64,000 nt of DNA from Lysobacter arenosi (lineage in GTDB: Bacteria > Pseudomonadota > Gammaproteobacteria > Xanthomonadales > Xanthomonadaceae). The stretch is from positions 3,839,001 to 3,903,000 of the forward strand of contig NZ_CP071517.1 in NCBI RefSeq assembly GCF_016613475.2, given 5' to 3'. The notes under the pieces are model-generated. The model did no database searches. It saw nothing but the letters and a program-made list of their open reading frames with translations, and had not been told where the DNA came from. The position numbers were made by a program, and so were the translations under genes. Shown one piece after another: positions 46,567 to 55,466 of the stretch. Every line of letters begins with the position of its first letter. The first letter of the stretch is position 1.

Positions 46567-46920
46567 ATGAAATACGCCTGCCTGATCTACGACGACGAGA
46601 AGCTGTTCGACGCCATGCCCAAGGACGAGGTCGACGCGATCCTCGGCGAGTACTTTGCCCTTTCCGACGAGCTGGGCCAGAGCGGCCATCTCCTGGGTGG
46701 CGAGGCCCTGATGCCTGTGAGCAGCGCGACCGTCGTGCGCGTCCGCCACGGCCGCACCTCCACCACCGATGGCCCGTACGTGGAGACCAAGGAGCAGCTG
46801 GGCGGCTTCTTCCTGATCGAGGCGCGCGACCTCGACGAGGCGATACGCATCGCTGCGCGCATCCCGTCGGCCCGCTTCGGCAGCGTCGAGGTGCGGCCAG
46901 TGATGGAGTTCGAACGGTAG
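46567..46920 (+). CDS. YCII/DGPF-domain protein, partner of the ECF42 sigma factor
   Basis: 117 residues: MKYACLIYDDEKL, the TTDGPYVETKEQLGGFFLIE block that names the DGPF domain, and EVRPVMEF. Dimeric ferredoxin-like fold. It is encoded 8 bp before the sigma factor, as in other ECF42 loci where the DGPF genes are both neighbours and targets of the sigma factor. The GGAG site before 46567 supports the start. Confidence 0.9.
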   Translation: MKYACLIYDDEKLFDAMPKDEVDAILGEYFALSDELGQSGHLLGGEALMPVSSATVVRVRHGRTSTTDGPYVETKEQLGGFFLIEARDLDEAIRIAARIPSARFGSVEVRPVMEFER

Positions 46921-46927
46921 CCAGCTG

Positions 46928-48187
46928 GTGAGCGACCTCGGCGACCGCAGTGGCGATCCGGTCCGCGACCGGCTGGACGCGGTCTACCGCCTTGAATCGC
47001 GCCGCGTCCTGGCCACGCTGATCCGCCTCCTCGGCGACTTCGACCTCGCCGAGGAGGCGCTGCACGACGCCTTCCGCGCCGCGATCGAGCAATGGCCGCA
47101 GCAGGGCATACCGGAGCAGCCACGCGCCTGGCTGGTGTCGGCCGGGCGCTTCAAGGCGATCGACAGCCTGCGCAGGCGCTCGCGCTTCGACGCATCGCTG
47201 ACGCAGATCGCCGAGCGACTCTACAGCGACCTCGGCGACGGTGCCGCCCTCGACGAGGACGTGGAGGACGACCGCCTGCGCCTGATCTTCACTTGCTGCC
47301 ACCCGGCCCTGTCCGCCGATGCGCAGGTCGCCCTCACGCTGCGCGAAGTCTGCGACCTGACCACGGAGGAGATCGCGCGGGCGTTCCTGATCCCGGCGCC
47401 GACCGTGGCCCAGCGCATCGTCCGTGCGAAGTCGAAGATCCGCCAGGCGCGGATCCCCTACCAGGTGCCGTCCCGCGAAGAACTGCCGCAGCGCATCGAC
47501 AACGTGCTGCAGGTGATCTATCTCGTTTTCAACGAGGGCTACGTGGCGACGTCGGGCGAGTCGCTGACGCGCCACGATCTTTGCTGCGAAGCGACCCGGC
47601 TTGGCCGCTTGCTGGTGGAACTGCTGCCCGACCCGGAGACACTCGGCCTGCTGGCGCTGATGCTGCTGCACGAGTCGCGGCGGCCGGCGCGCGCTACTAC
47701 GGGTGGTGACCTCGTGCTGCTCGCCGAGCAGGACCGCAGCCTGTGGGACCGCCGTCTGATCGCCGAAGGACTGGCGCTGGTGCAGCGGATCCGTGCATCG
47801 CGCCGCTTCGGCCCGTACAGCCTGCAGGCCTCGATCGCCGCGGTGCATGCCGCCTCCGCCAGCGCCGCGCAAACGGACTGGGCGCAGATCGTTGCGATCT
47901 ACGAACTGCTGCTGCGCGCCGACCCCTCGCCGGTGGTCGAGCTGAACCGCGCAGCGGCGGTGGCGATGCGCGACGGCCCTGCCGCGGGGCTGGCCCTCGT
48001 CGAAGCCCTGCTCGCGCGGGGCGAACTGCTTCAATACCCGCTGGCGCATTCGGCACATGCCGATTTGTGCCGGCGGTTGGGGAGAACCGAACAGGCACGC
48101 GCATCCTACCTGCGGGCACTGGAACTGACGCAGCAGGCGCCGCAACGGCGCTTCATCGAGCGCAGGCTGGGCGAGCTGGAGGGATGA
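46928..48187 (+). CDS. ECF42-type sigma factor with C-terminal TPR-like domain
   Basis: 419 residues, GTG start at 46928. N-terminal sigma-2 (LATLIRLLGDFDLAEEALHDAF, LRRRSRFD) and sigma-4 (TTEEIARAFLIPAPTVAQRIVRAK) regions occupy about 180 residues; the rest is the DUF6596/TPR-like extension (NEGYVATSGES, AIYELLLRADPSPVVELNRA) that distinguishes this group and takes the place of an anti-sigma factor. Known ECF42 members need this C-terminal domain for activity. Confidence 0.92.
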   Translation: MSDLGDRSGDPVRDRLDAVYRLESRRVLATLIRLLGDFDLAEEALHDAFRAAIEQWPQQGIPEQPRAWLVSAGRFKAIDSLRRRSRFDASLTQIAERLYSDLGDGAALDEDVEDDRLRLIFTCCHPALSADAQVALTLREVCDLTTEEIARAFLIPAPTVAQRIVRAKSKIRQARIPYQVPSREELPQRIDNVLQVIYLVFNEGYVATSGESLTRHDLCCEATRLGRLLVELLPDPETLGLLALMLLHESRRPARATTGGDLVLLAEQDRSLWDRRLIAEGLALVQRIRASRRFGPYSLQASIAAVHAASASAAQTDWAQIVAIYELLLRADPSPVVELNRAAAVAMRDGPAAGLALVEALLARGELLQYPLAHSAHADLCRRLGRTEQARASYLRALELTQQAPQRRFIERRLGELEG

Positions 48188-48275
48188 CGGCGGGCCTGCA
48201 CATCGACACTGCCGGTCGATGGAGGACGGCGCCAATGCTAGAGTCGCCGGGGTCCGGAAGGAGAAGGATTTTTTC

Positions 48276-48911
48276 ATGGAGACCACAGGCATGACGATGC
48301 AATTGCGCTGTCGCTGCGGAGCGGTGAGGGGCGAAATGGACACCCGCCGCGCCTACACACGGGCGACCTGTTACTGCAAGGACTGCCGTGCCTACGGACG
48401 CTTCATCGGGCAGCCTGGCGTGCTGGATGCCGGCGGTGGCACCGACATCGTCGCGATGGCACCGGTCGCCGTGCGTTTCACTTCCGGCTCCGAGCACATT
48501 GCCTGCATGTCGCTCAGTCCCAACGGACTGCTGCGCTGGTACGCGTCGTGCTGTCGCACGCCCTTGGGCAATACGCCGCGCAATCCGAAGGTGCCCTACG
48601 CGGGCCTGGTGACAGTCTGCTTCGATGCAGCGCCGGAAGCGGTGGACACGGCGTTCGGTCCGCAGGGTCGCATCGTGCTGAGCGCCAAGACGGCCACCGC
48701 GCCGGTCAGCGCCACGCCGCTTACTTTCATCACGGGCGGGTTGCGCATCTTCGCCGGCATCATCGGCGCTCGACTGCGTCGCGAGCGCGCAACGCCGTTC
48801 TTCGACGCCAGCGGTCGTCCGTTGCGCGAGCCGGAGGTGATCAGTCGTGACCAGCGCGCCGCGCTGGAGCAGCTCGATGCCCGGCAAGAGGACGGCGGAG
48901 ACCGGCTGTAG
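48276..48911 (+). CDS. CENP-V/GFA-like zinc protein, DUF6151 type
   Basis: 211 residues. N-terminal zinc-binding region LRCRCGAVRG, ATCYCKDCRAYG, and ASCCRTPLGNTP give the Cys pattern of Mss4-like GFA proteins. No activity is established for this subgroup; formaldehyde/glutathione roles of GFA cannot be transferred with confidence. Start at 48276 is chosen for the GGAGAAGG just upstream; another in-frame ATG lies 57 bp before it. Confidence 0.7.
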   Translation: METTGMTMQLRCRCGAVRGEMDTRRAYTRATCYCKDCRAYGRFIGQPGVLDAGGGTDIVAMAPVAVRFTSGSEHIACMSLSPNGLLRWYASCCRTPLGNTPRNPKVPYAGLVTVCFDAAPEAVDTAFGPQGRIVLSAKTATAPVSATPLTFITGGLRIFAGIIGARLRRERATPFFDASGRPLREPEVISRDQRAALEQLDARQEDGGDRL

Positions 48912-48970
48912 GAGAGGCAAGTTCCGGCCTCATACTGCGAAGCATCCCCAGGCAACAGTCCGGAGACTCC

Positions 48971-50236
48971 ATGCGTCGTCGCGACTTTCTCAGTGCAGCC
49001 GTTGCCGCCGCCGGCGCCGCGTCTGCCACTTTCACGGTGGTCGGCCGGGCCGCCCACGCCGCACCGGCCGGTGTGCCTGGCCTGACCTCGTTGACCGTCG
49101 GCGCCAAGCCGATTTCGGCCGACGAACGCCTGGCACGGATCGCCAAGCTGCAACGCTTGATGGTCGACCAGAAGATCGGCGCCCTGATCCTCGAGTCAGG
49201 CTCGAGCCTGGATTACTTCACCGGGATCCAGTGGCATCGCTCGGAGCGCACGACCGCCGCCGTGATCCCGGCCCGGGGCGAGATCGTCGTCGTGACGCCG
49301 GCCTTCGAAGTGCCCTCGGTCCGCGAGACCCTAGCAGTCGGCGGCGACGTGCGGCCTTGGAATGAGCACGAGAGCCCGTTCGCCCTCCTGGTGGGCGCCC
49401 TCCGCGACCGCGGTGTCACTTCAGGCCCGATAGCGTTCGAATCCACCACGCGACTCTTCATCGTCGACGGCGTGCGCGATGCAAGCGCAGGGGCCTACCA
49501 GGTGGTGTCCGGCGACGCCCTGGTGAAAGCCGTCCGGCTGATCAAGTCGCCGGCCGAACTTGCACTGATGCAAGTCGCCAACAACGTCACGCTGGCAGCA
49601 CTGCGCCACGTCCATGACAACGTCCGACCCGGCATGCGCCCCGACGAGATCGCCGCCATGACCGATGCCGCCACGGCGGCACTGGGTGGCGTGCCGGGGT
49701 TCGCCCTCGTGTTGTTGAACGAGGCCAGCGCCTATCCGCACGGATCCAAGCAGCCGCAGACGCTGCGCGAGGGCTCGGTCATCCTGATGGACGTGGGTTG
49801 CACCGTGCACGGCTACCAATCGGACATCTCGCGCACCTGGGTGATGGGGAAGCCGACCGCGAAGCAGCGAAACGTCTGGGATACCGTCAAGCGCGGCCAG
49901 GAGCTGGCGTTGGCGACCGCCAAGCTGGGTACGCCGGTGGGCGCCATCGATGACGCCGTACGCGCCTACTACGAAAAGGAAGGCTGGGGTCCCGGCTACC
50001 GGCTGCCCGGTCTTTCGCACCGCACCGGCCACGGCATCGGCCTGGACGGCCACGAGCCGCCCTACCTCGTGCATGGCGACACCACGCCGCTGGCACCGGG
50101 CATGTGCTTTTCCGACGAACCGGGACTCTACATTCCAGGCGAGTTCGGAGTCCGGATGGAGGACTGCTGGTACATGACCGAGGCGGGGCCGAAACTTTTC
50201 ACCGAACTGGCCAGGTCGATCGACGATCCGATCTGA
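48971..50236 (+). CDS. Tat-exported Xaa-Pro dipeptidase-like M24 peptidase
   Basis: 421 residues. Twin-arginine signal (RRRDFLSAAVAAAGAAS), creatinase-like N domain, then the pita-bread M24 domain with its metal ligands in VGCTVHGYQSDISRT (two Asp), RTGHGIGLDGHE (His), DEPGLYIPGEFG (Glu) and RMEDC (Glu). Probably cleaves Xaa-Pro dipeptides in the periplasm. Tat export suggests folding with metals in the cytosol. Confidence 0.9.
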   Translation: MRRRDFLSAAVAAAGAASATFTVVGRAAHAAPAGVPGLTSLTVGAKPISADERLARIAKLQRLMVDQKIGALILESGSSLDYFTGIQWHRSERTTAAVIPARGEIVVVTPAFEVPSVRETLAVGGDVRPWNEHESPFALLVGALRDRGVTSGPIAFESTTRLFIVDGVRDASAGAYQVVSGDALVKAVRLIKSPAELALMQVANNVTLAALRHVHDNVRPGMRPDEIAAMTDAATAALGGVPGFALVLLNEASAYPHGSKQPQTLREGSVILMDVGCTVHGYQSDISRTWVMGKPTAKQRNVWDTVKRGQELALATAKLGTPVGAIDDAVRAYYEKEGWGPGYRLPGLSHRTGHGIGLDGHEPPYLVHGDTTPLAPGMCFSDEPGLYIPGEFGVRMEDCWYMTEAGPKLFTELARSIDDPI

Positions 50237-50325
50237 TCGGTTCCGCGGCAAGCAACATCCAAGTTCAAGGCGTTCGGTAGGTCGGTGATGATGGGCCTGG
50301 CAGTCACTACCATTTTGGAGGGATC

Positions 50326-50529
50326 ATGAGACTACGCACAGCCTTAAGTCTGATGTTCTGCCTTGTCGCTGCGGGTTGCGCTACCGGATCGGCAACGATT
50401 CACTCGGCCAATGCCAGCCCGACCTCAAACCAGAGCGAGCAGAATCTGGCCGAGAAGCGCCGACTACGGCGCCTGGAGACGATGGCGGCTCCTATTCCCC
50501 AGCGAAGTGGACTCATCCGGGGGAAGTAG
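50326..50529 (+). CDS. Small predicted lipoprotein
   Basis: 67 residues. Signal sequence MRLRTALSLMFCLVAAGC with a lipobox VAAGC cleaved before Cys18. The mature part is a short basic segment (AEKRRLRRLET). A good GGAGGG ribosome site precedes the ATG. No family recognised; too short for function inference. Confidence 0.55.
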   Translation: MRLRTALSLMFCLVAAGCATGSATIHSANASPTSNQSEQNLAEKRRLRRLETMAAPIPQRSGLIRGK

Positions 50530-50595
50530 GTGCCGGCAGTGTCCGCAGCGAGTTGGCTGGCCTGCGTCCTGAACCACGGTCTGGATCTGGCGCCG

Positions 50596-51846
50596 TCATA
50601 GCAGGTGGCGCAGCGTCGGCAGGTACTTCTCGCTGGAGCCGGTGTTGACCGCGACCACCCGCTCACCGCGCCGGACGAGGCCGCGGTCGAGCAGCTGTGG
50701 CAGGGCAGCGAGGCAGGCTGCGCCCTCCGGCGAGATCCAGTCGCGCGTGCGGCGCCACCCCGCTGCGAGTTCGGTTTCGATCTCAGCTTCATCGACCGCG
50801 ATCGCCGCGCCACCGCTCGCCCGGATGATGTCCAGCACGCGGAAATGACCGACGCCGCCGGGCACGTTGAGACCCACCGCGAGGGTCTGGCCCGCCTCGA
50901 CGACTGTCGTGTCCCCCGCGCCGTCGTCGAACGCACGCACGAGCGGGGCGGTTCGTGCGCTTTGCACGCACAGCATGCGCGGGCGTCGCGCACCGATCAT
51001 GCCGATTGCCTCGAGCTCGTCCCACGCCTTCCACATGCCCAGCACGCCGGTGCCGCCGCCGGTGGGATAGATCACCGCATCGGGCAACGACCAGCGTGTT
51101 TCGCCCGGCACCGGCTCAGCGAGTTCGAGGCCGAGCGATTTCTTCCCCTCGATCCGCCACCCAGGTTCCTGAAACGTCGCGACGGAAAACCAGCCATTTG
51201 GGATGTAGCGCTCCTTGAGGAACGCGCCGGCCTCGCGGATGGTCGGGCCGACCAGCTCAAGCATCACCCGATCGGGATAGCGCTTGGCGGCCGCGGCGAC
51301 GCCGCCGAGAATTGGCATGGGCGTGTCGTCCGGCATTGCGACAACGACGCTCAGCCCCCCTTCGAGCGCGTAACGCACCAGCGAATCGCCGGCGTTGCCC
51401 TGCGTCGGCACCGCGAGCCTGGTCAGCCCCAGTCGTCGCGCCTGCGCGGCGACCATCGCCATACCGCGATCCTTGAAGCTCTGCGTCGGGTTCGCGCCGT
51501 GGCCGGGATGCGCCTTGCCTTCGTCCTTGAGCTGGAGCGCAAGGCCCGCCTTTGCCGCGACCGGATGCGTCGAGTAATCGAGCAGCGGCGTCGCGCCTTC
51601 GCCGAGCGGGACGAGATGCGCGGCGTCGACCGGATCGTCGGCATCGAGCGCCATCAACGCGCCAAAGCGCCACAGGTCTCGACGCTGCGGGCGATACCAC
51701 GCCGCATCTGGTTTCTCGCCCGCCAGTCGCTCGAGGTCGAGCACCATCTCGACCGGCCGGCCGTCGACCGGATCGAGGTTCATCGGTACGTCGGCGGAAT
51801 ACTCGACGCCGGAGGCGATACCTCGAACGCAGCGTACGTAGGACAT
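50596..51846 (-). CDS. Threonine synthase-like PLP enzyme
   Basis: 416 residues of PLP fold type II. The PLP Lys is in NPTQSFKDRG (Lys125); the phosphate-binding loop is PTGGGTGVLG. Likely converts O-phosphohomoserine to threonine or acts on a related substrate. It is close to archaeal/class-II ThrC proteins, and a housekeeping thrC may exist elsewhere, so this may be a paralogue. The start at 51846 (MSYVRCVRG) is the first that leaves the family N terminus intact. Opposite strand to its neighbours. Confidence 0.8.
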   Translation of the reverse strand: MSYVRCVRGIASGVEYSADVPMNLDPVDGRPVEMVLDLERLAGEKPDAAWYRPQRRDLWRFGALMALDADDPVDAAHLVPLGEGATPLLDYSTHPVAAKAGLALQLKDEGKAHPGHGANPTQSFKDRGMAMVAAQARRLGLTRLAVPTQGNAGDSLVRYALEGGLSVVVAMPDDTPMPILGGVAAAAKRYPDRVMLELVGPTIREAGAFLKERYIPNGWFSVATFQEPGWRIEGKKSLGLELAEPVPGETRWSLPDAVIYPTGGGTGVLGMWKAWDELEAIGMIGARRPRMLCVQSARTAPLVRAFDDGAGDTTVVEAGQTLAVGLNVPGGVGHFRVLDIIRASGGAAIAVDEAEIETELAAGWRRTRDWISPEGAACLAALPQLLDRGLVRRGERVVAVNTGSSEKYLPTLRHLL

Positions 51847-52119
51847 GGGCGGACCCGATCGGAGGTCCGTCGTTTGTCGCAGTCCCGCGCCCGGATTGCA
51901 ACCGCGCGCGGCTCTCCCTGTTCGTTGACCGTGGTGGGCGTTGGCCGAGTGAGGCATTGACCGGGGGCACCCGTGGGCGCTCGGCTATACGCCGGCTTGT
52001 TGGCCGGACCCAGCTTGCATAAGCTCAAGTGCAATCAGGGGGTTACAGCCCATTCGCCGGGGTGTGGCGTCAGACGTATAACCGGACCCACGGGTCCGTC
52101 TATTAGGTAGCTGGGCGTC

Positions 52120-52404
52120 ATGGATGGTTTCGAGAAGGTCATTGAGATGGTCGACTTCTACGATGGCCCTAGAGAAGGGGTCGCCCTCTTTGGTGGGAAG
52201 CCGCACACCTTCAAGTCACGAATGCTGGACATCCACGGCCCAGACGATGCCATGGATTTGTTTGATCTCACTCCGTTGGGATCCGATGTGCCAGTAGCGG
52301 TCGCCAGCGCAGAGTTCCGTCGTGCTGCCGATTGCCGCGCTGGGCCAGGGGAGTGGTCAAGTCTTGAGGTGCGCTGGTCGCAGGTGGGCGCAGATGGCAC
52401 CTGA
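52120..52404 (+). CDS. Integron cassette gene, small protein
   Basis: 94 residues, acidic, with FDLTPLGSDVPVAVASAEF and an N-terminal EKVIEMVDFYDGPREGV stretch. No signal peptide or membrane segment and no family recognised. The stop TGA lies inside the first attC core, as is usual for gene cassettes. Upstream, a GTATAAC sequence with a hairpin at 52079-52110 may be a degenerate attC. Confidence 0.6.
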   Translation: MDGFEKVIEMVDFYDGPREGVALFGGKPHTFKSRMLDIHGPDDAMDLFDLTPLGSDVPVAVASAEFRRAADCRAGPGEWSSLEVRWSQVGADGT

Positions 52405-52458
52405 CAATTCATTCAAGTGGAAGCCGCTTCGCGGCTCCCCTTGATTCAGGCGTTAGGC
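52399..52458 (+). repeat. Integron attC site 1
   Basis: 60 bp from ACCTGAC to GTTAGGC, the 3' core GTTRRRY. The interior AATTCATTCAAG and GAAGCCGCTTCGCGGCTCC pair to a folded stem with the usual unpaired features; TTCAGGCGTTAGGC is the typical Xanthomonas-style end. It follows the first cassette gene, and the next gene's ATG is 3 bp downstream. Confidence 0.85.
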
Positions 52459-52461
52459 CTT

Positions 52462-52800
52462 ATGGAAAGGCATCAGCAGTTGAAAGACCTGGAAGATCAC
52501 TTGGATCAGCTCGTAGCCATGCTATCCCTTGATCCAATGTGCGGCTGGTGGAAGCATTTCGAGAGTTGCCTCTGTGCAACCAGGGAGCTTCTCAGGCTTG
52601 GCTTCTCGCAGCAGCAGCTCAACGAACTTTCGGGTTCAGTCATGTGCGTGTATGGCGGATCTGGCAGCTTCAACGACTATGCGCCCGTGACCCGAGTTGG
52701 GCCTGACGGTGCCCTGGAGCTGGTTGCTGGCATGGACGCTGTTGATAGGCTGGCAGGCAAGGTCTATCGGTCAGCACTCGCGCTGCGGGTAGTCGGCTAA
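52462..52800 (+). CDS. Integron cassette gene, DUF6966-like
   Basis: 112 residues starting MERHQQLKDLEDHLDQL, with WKHFESCL and GFSQQQLNELSGSVMCVYGG and SFNDYAP. I associate these blocks with the DUF6966 family, small cytosolic proteins often found in cassettes and near toxin immunity genes. The ATG is 4 bp beyond attC 1 and the TAA immediately precedes attC 2, so this is a full cassette. Confidence 0.7.
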   Translation: MERHQQLKDLEDHLDQLVAMLSLDPMCGWWKHFESCLCATRELLRLGFSQQQLNELSGSVMCVYGGSGSFNDYAPVTRVGPDGALELVAGMDAVDRLAGKVYRSALALRVVG

Positions 52801-52801
52801 G

Positions 52802-52886
52802 GCATAACAGTTCGTTCAAGCCGAACACAAATCGCTTCGCGCAAGCCGAAGCCGCTTCGCGGCTCGGCTTAGTTCAGGCGTTGGCG
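52802..52886 (+). repeat. Integron attC site 2
   Basis: 85 bp from GCATAAC to GTTGGCG. Interior GTTCGTTCAAGCCGAAC and GAAGCCGCTTCGCGGCTCGGC with the end TTAGTTCAGGCGTTGG resemble attC 1 and Xanthomonas attC sites. The core GTTGGCG deviates slightly from GTTRRRY. No integrase gene lies in the window. Confidence 0.82.
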
Positions 52887-52915
52887 AATGGCCGCTTATG
52901 GCCGATAGCGGGCAT
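52887..52915. repeat. TCCGCTT palindrome, copy 1
   Basis: Begins right after attC 2 (AATGGCCGCTTATGG, then CCGATAGCGGGCATC). One of six degenerate copies with arms like TCCGCTT/AAGCGGA in 52.9-56.1 kb. Confidence 0.65.
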
Positions 52916-52945
52916 CGGTGCTACCTAAGCGTCGGGAACTGGTGC

Positions 52946-52974
52946 TAACTTCCGCTTCCGATCCAAAGCGGACA
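52946..52974. repeat. TCCGCTT palindrome, copy 2
   Basis: TAACTTCCGCTTCCG then ATCCAAAGCGGACA; second copy before the DUF1254 gene. Confidence 0.65.
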
Positions 52975-53066
52975 CGCTCCCTCACACCAGCTAAACGCGA
53001 CCAGAACAAGACTGCCGCTCTTCGTCGAGGCATGGTACTTCCCGACATGGAGAAGGTGGTGGTCTT

Positions 53067-54200
53067 ATGAATGCCAGAAGCTATACAGCCCGCGTGCACG
53101 CTGCCTTCGTCGTCTGCGTCGTCTGCGTCGTCGTGGCGGCTGCAGGGTGCCAGAAGCCGACCAGTTCCGCGGCTCCTTCTGAGCCGGCGGCGTCGGCCGC
53201 GTCTCAACCGCCGGATTCCGCGGCATCGACGACGGCCGCTGCGTCGCAGCCGACACTGGTGACCGAAGAGAACTTCGTCCGCGCAGAGAGCGACAAGTAT
53301 TTCAACAGCCGGGTCGAGGGGAGTGGGATCGGCAAGCTCGGGATCCTCCGCGAGTTGATGCCGATCGACAAGCAGGCGGTTATCCGATCGAATCGTGACA
53401 CGCTGTACTCGCCTGGGGTTTTCGATCTCGAAGCAGGCCCGGTAACCGTCACGCTGCCAGATCCGGGCAAGCGCTTCATGTCGGCCCTCGTGATCGATCA
53501 GGATGAGTACGCTCTGAAGACGGTGTACGCGCCGGCGACATTCACCATTTCGAAGAACGACGCCGAAACACGGTACGTGCTGATCGGCGTTCGGACGTTT
53601 GCCAATCCGAACGATCCGGCGGACATGAAGGCAGCCCACGCGTTGCAGGACCATGTCAAGGTGGAGCAGGCCGGCACGGGATCCTGGGAAGTCCCCAGGT
53701 GGGATGCGGCGAGCCAGGATAATGTCCGTGCACGGCTGATCCAGCGTGCTGCGACATTGACCGACAGCCGCGGCATGTTTGGTCCGAGGGGACAAGTGGA
53801 CCCGGAGAAACACCTGATTGGTGCCGCCAGCGGCTGGGGCGGAAACAACGAGAAGGATGCGATCTACCTGATCGTGGTGCCGCCGAAGAACGACGGGAAG
53901 ACAGTCCACACGATGAGGGTCGAGCCTGGTGTTCCAGTCGACGCCTTCTGGTCGGTCAGCGTGTACGGGCAGGATGGCTACTTCCACAAGAACGACCTGG
54001 ACGCATACTCGGTCAACGACGTCACGGCAAAGAAAGCGGCCGACGGTTCGGTCACCATCCAGTTCGGTGGTTGTGACGGCAAGGTGCAAAACTGCCTGCC
54101 GATCATGGCTGGCTGGAACTACTGGGTGCGGCTCTACCGCCCGAAGCAGGCCATTCTCGACGGCACCTGGAAATTCCCGGAAGCCAAGCCTGCGTCCTGA
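53067..54200 (+). CDS. DUF1254/DUF1214 lipoprotein
   Basis: 377 residues. Signal sequence with lipobox VVAAAGC (Cys28), a Ser/Ala/Pro linker to about residue 68, then DUF1254 (NRDTLYSPGVFDLEAGPVTV) and DUF1214 near the C terminus (VDAFWSVSVYGQDGYF, LDAYSVNDV). Shorter than many two-domain members (usually 450 or more). Function of the family is unknown; members are periplasmic or outer-membrane. Bounded by two palindrome copies on each side. Confidence 0.88.
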   Translation: MNARSYTARVHAAFVVCVVCVVVAAAGCQKPTSSAAPSEPAASAASQPPDSAASTTAAASQPTLVTEENFVRAESDKYFNSRVEGSGIGKLGILRELMPIDKQAVIRSNRDTLYSPGVFDLEAGPVTVTLPDPGKRFMSALVIDQDEYALKTVYAPATFTISKNDAETRYVLIGVRTFANPNDPADMKAAHALQDHVKVEQAGTGSWEVPRWDAASQDNVRARLIQRAATLTDSRGMFGPRGQVDPEKHLIGAASGWGGNNEKDAIYLIVVPPKNDGKTVHTMRVEPGVPVDAFWSVSVYGQDGYFHKNDLDAYSVNDVTAKKAADGSVTIQFGGCDGKVQNCLPIMAGWNYWVRLYRPKQAILDGTWKFPEAKPAS

Positions 54201-54222
54201 GTACTGTTCCGTGCCCGACGCA

Positions 54223-54251
54223 AATGTCCGCTTGTGGCCGAAACGGTCATT
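54223..54251. repeat. TCCGCTT palindrome, copy 3
   Basis: AATGTCCGCTTGTGG then CCGAAACGGTCATT, immediately after the DUF1254 gene. Confidence 0.65.
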
Positions 54252-54280
54252 GGGGCAGGGCGGTCGCCTCGTCCAGTGTT

Positions 54281-54310
54281 AACGTCCGCTTTCGACCCAT
54301 AGCGATCATT
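54281..54310. repeat. TCCGCTT palindrome, copy 4
   Basis: AACGTCCGCTTTCGA then CCCATAGCGATCATT, 30 bp after copy 3. Confidence 0.65.
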
Positions 54311-54600
54311 CGCAAAGGGTAGTGCCGGGTGCGGCCTCTGTCCTTACCCGGGCTACACCCGCTGGCGACCAGCGCACGGGGCCCGTCCGCAGGTTACTGG
54401 TTATGACGGCATCGCTGGCGGGACGATCGTCCACGTCGCGTAATCCGCGGGTGGTGCGCTTCGCTTACCCGGACTACGTTTGTTAAGGCGCGGACCGGCA
54501 GGCCGCCTCTGGCCGAAGGCGCAAGCGATGATCGCAAAGATCATTGGCGGTTCCTTGGCTACTATCTAGGGACGGTCTCGTCGGACACTTGGGGGAGTTG

Positions 54601-55416
54601 ATGGCTGTCAATCAGGAAGAGCGTGCTTACCGGGCTTGGAATGTACTAGCCGCGGTAGCGTCGAAGGCCAGTGGGCTGATCACCTACGGGGAGTTGGGTG
54701 CGGCAATCAATGTCCACCCACGCGCGCTTCGTTATGTGCTGGGGGTCATCCAGGCGTATTGCCTCGACCAGAAGCTTCCGCCTTTGACGATCCTGGTGGT
54801 GAATGCGCAGGATCAGACGCCAAGCTCGGGGTTCATCGCTTGGGATGTGGATGACCTGCCCGAAGGATTGCGGAAGGTCCGCAACTACGCATGGAACGAG
54901 AGCGAGAACCCGTTCCTCTATGCATCTCAAGGCGAAACCGAAGAAGCGCTCGCCGCGGAGCTGGATTCCGACCCCGGGAAGGCCGCCGACATCTACGCGC
55001 AGGTCAAGGTGCGTGGCACGGCGCAATCGATCTTCAGAAAGGCGCTGTTGCTCGCGTATCAGGGGCGGTGCGCAATCTGTGGGCTGACCTTCGAGGATGC
55101 CCTTCAGGCGGCCCACCTGATCGAATGGAACGCCTGCAGCCCTGCGCAGCGGATGGCCACGTGCAACGGCCTGCTGCTTTGCGCAACGCATCATCGCTTG
55201 TTCGATTGGGGTTACATAACCATCGCGCCAGATCACACCGTGTACTACATCGATCCGATGGGCAGGGATGGGAAGTACTCCAGCGCGGACAGCCAGGTCT
55301 CAACGGCCCTTCATGGAAAAAAAGCTTTCATGCCAAAGGACCGCCGCCACTGGCCTTCGGCGGAGTGTCTTGGATGGCACTACAAGACGCACGAGTGGAA
55401 GCTCCATGCCATGTAG
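54601..55416 (+). CDS. HNH endonuclease with MGMT-like N-terminal wing
   Basis: 271 residues from ATG 54601, preceded by GGGGGAG. C-terminal HNH domain: CAICGL (Cys pair), AAHLIEW (His) and NGLLLCATHHRLFDWG (Asn, second Cys-His pair), as in McrA-type restriction nucleases. The N-terminal ITYGELGAAINVHPRALRYV resembles the DNA-reading winged helix of alkylguanine transferase-like proteins, without the catalytic PCHR. Perhaps a nuclease that recognises modified DNA; unproven. Flanked by palindrome copies 4 and 5. Confidence 0.8.
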   Translation: MAVNQEERAYRAWNVLAAVASKASGLITYGELGAAINVHPRALRYVLGVIQAYCLDQKLPPLTILVVNAQDQTPSSGFIAWDVDDLPEGLRKVRNYAWNESENPFLYASQGETEEALAAELDSDPGKAADIYAQVKVRGTAQSIFRKALLLAYQGRCAICGLTFEDALQAAHLIEWNACSPAQRMATCNGLLLCATHHRLFDWGYITIAPDHTVYYIDPMGRDGKYSSADSQVSTALHGKKAFMPKDRRHWPSAECLGWHYKTHEWKLHAM

Positions 55417-55466
55417 CTGCATTGCAAAACAATCGTGTGTGGCTGCCGTCGGCCGGGACAGGTGTT

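Larger units (their letters stand above)
54201..54600. other. Gene-free interval between DUF1254 and HNH genes
   Basis: Contains palindrome copies 3 and 4 and two fragments of another repeat type (CTTACCCGGGCTACA at about 54340 and CTTCGCTTACCCGGACTACG at about 54460). No credible gene. Confidence 0.6.

Noticed and set aside
50237..50325. AAGTTCAAGGCGTTCGGT as a third attC end
   Set aside because: The core lacks GTTRRRY and no pairing partner sequence is present upstream.
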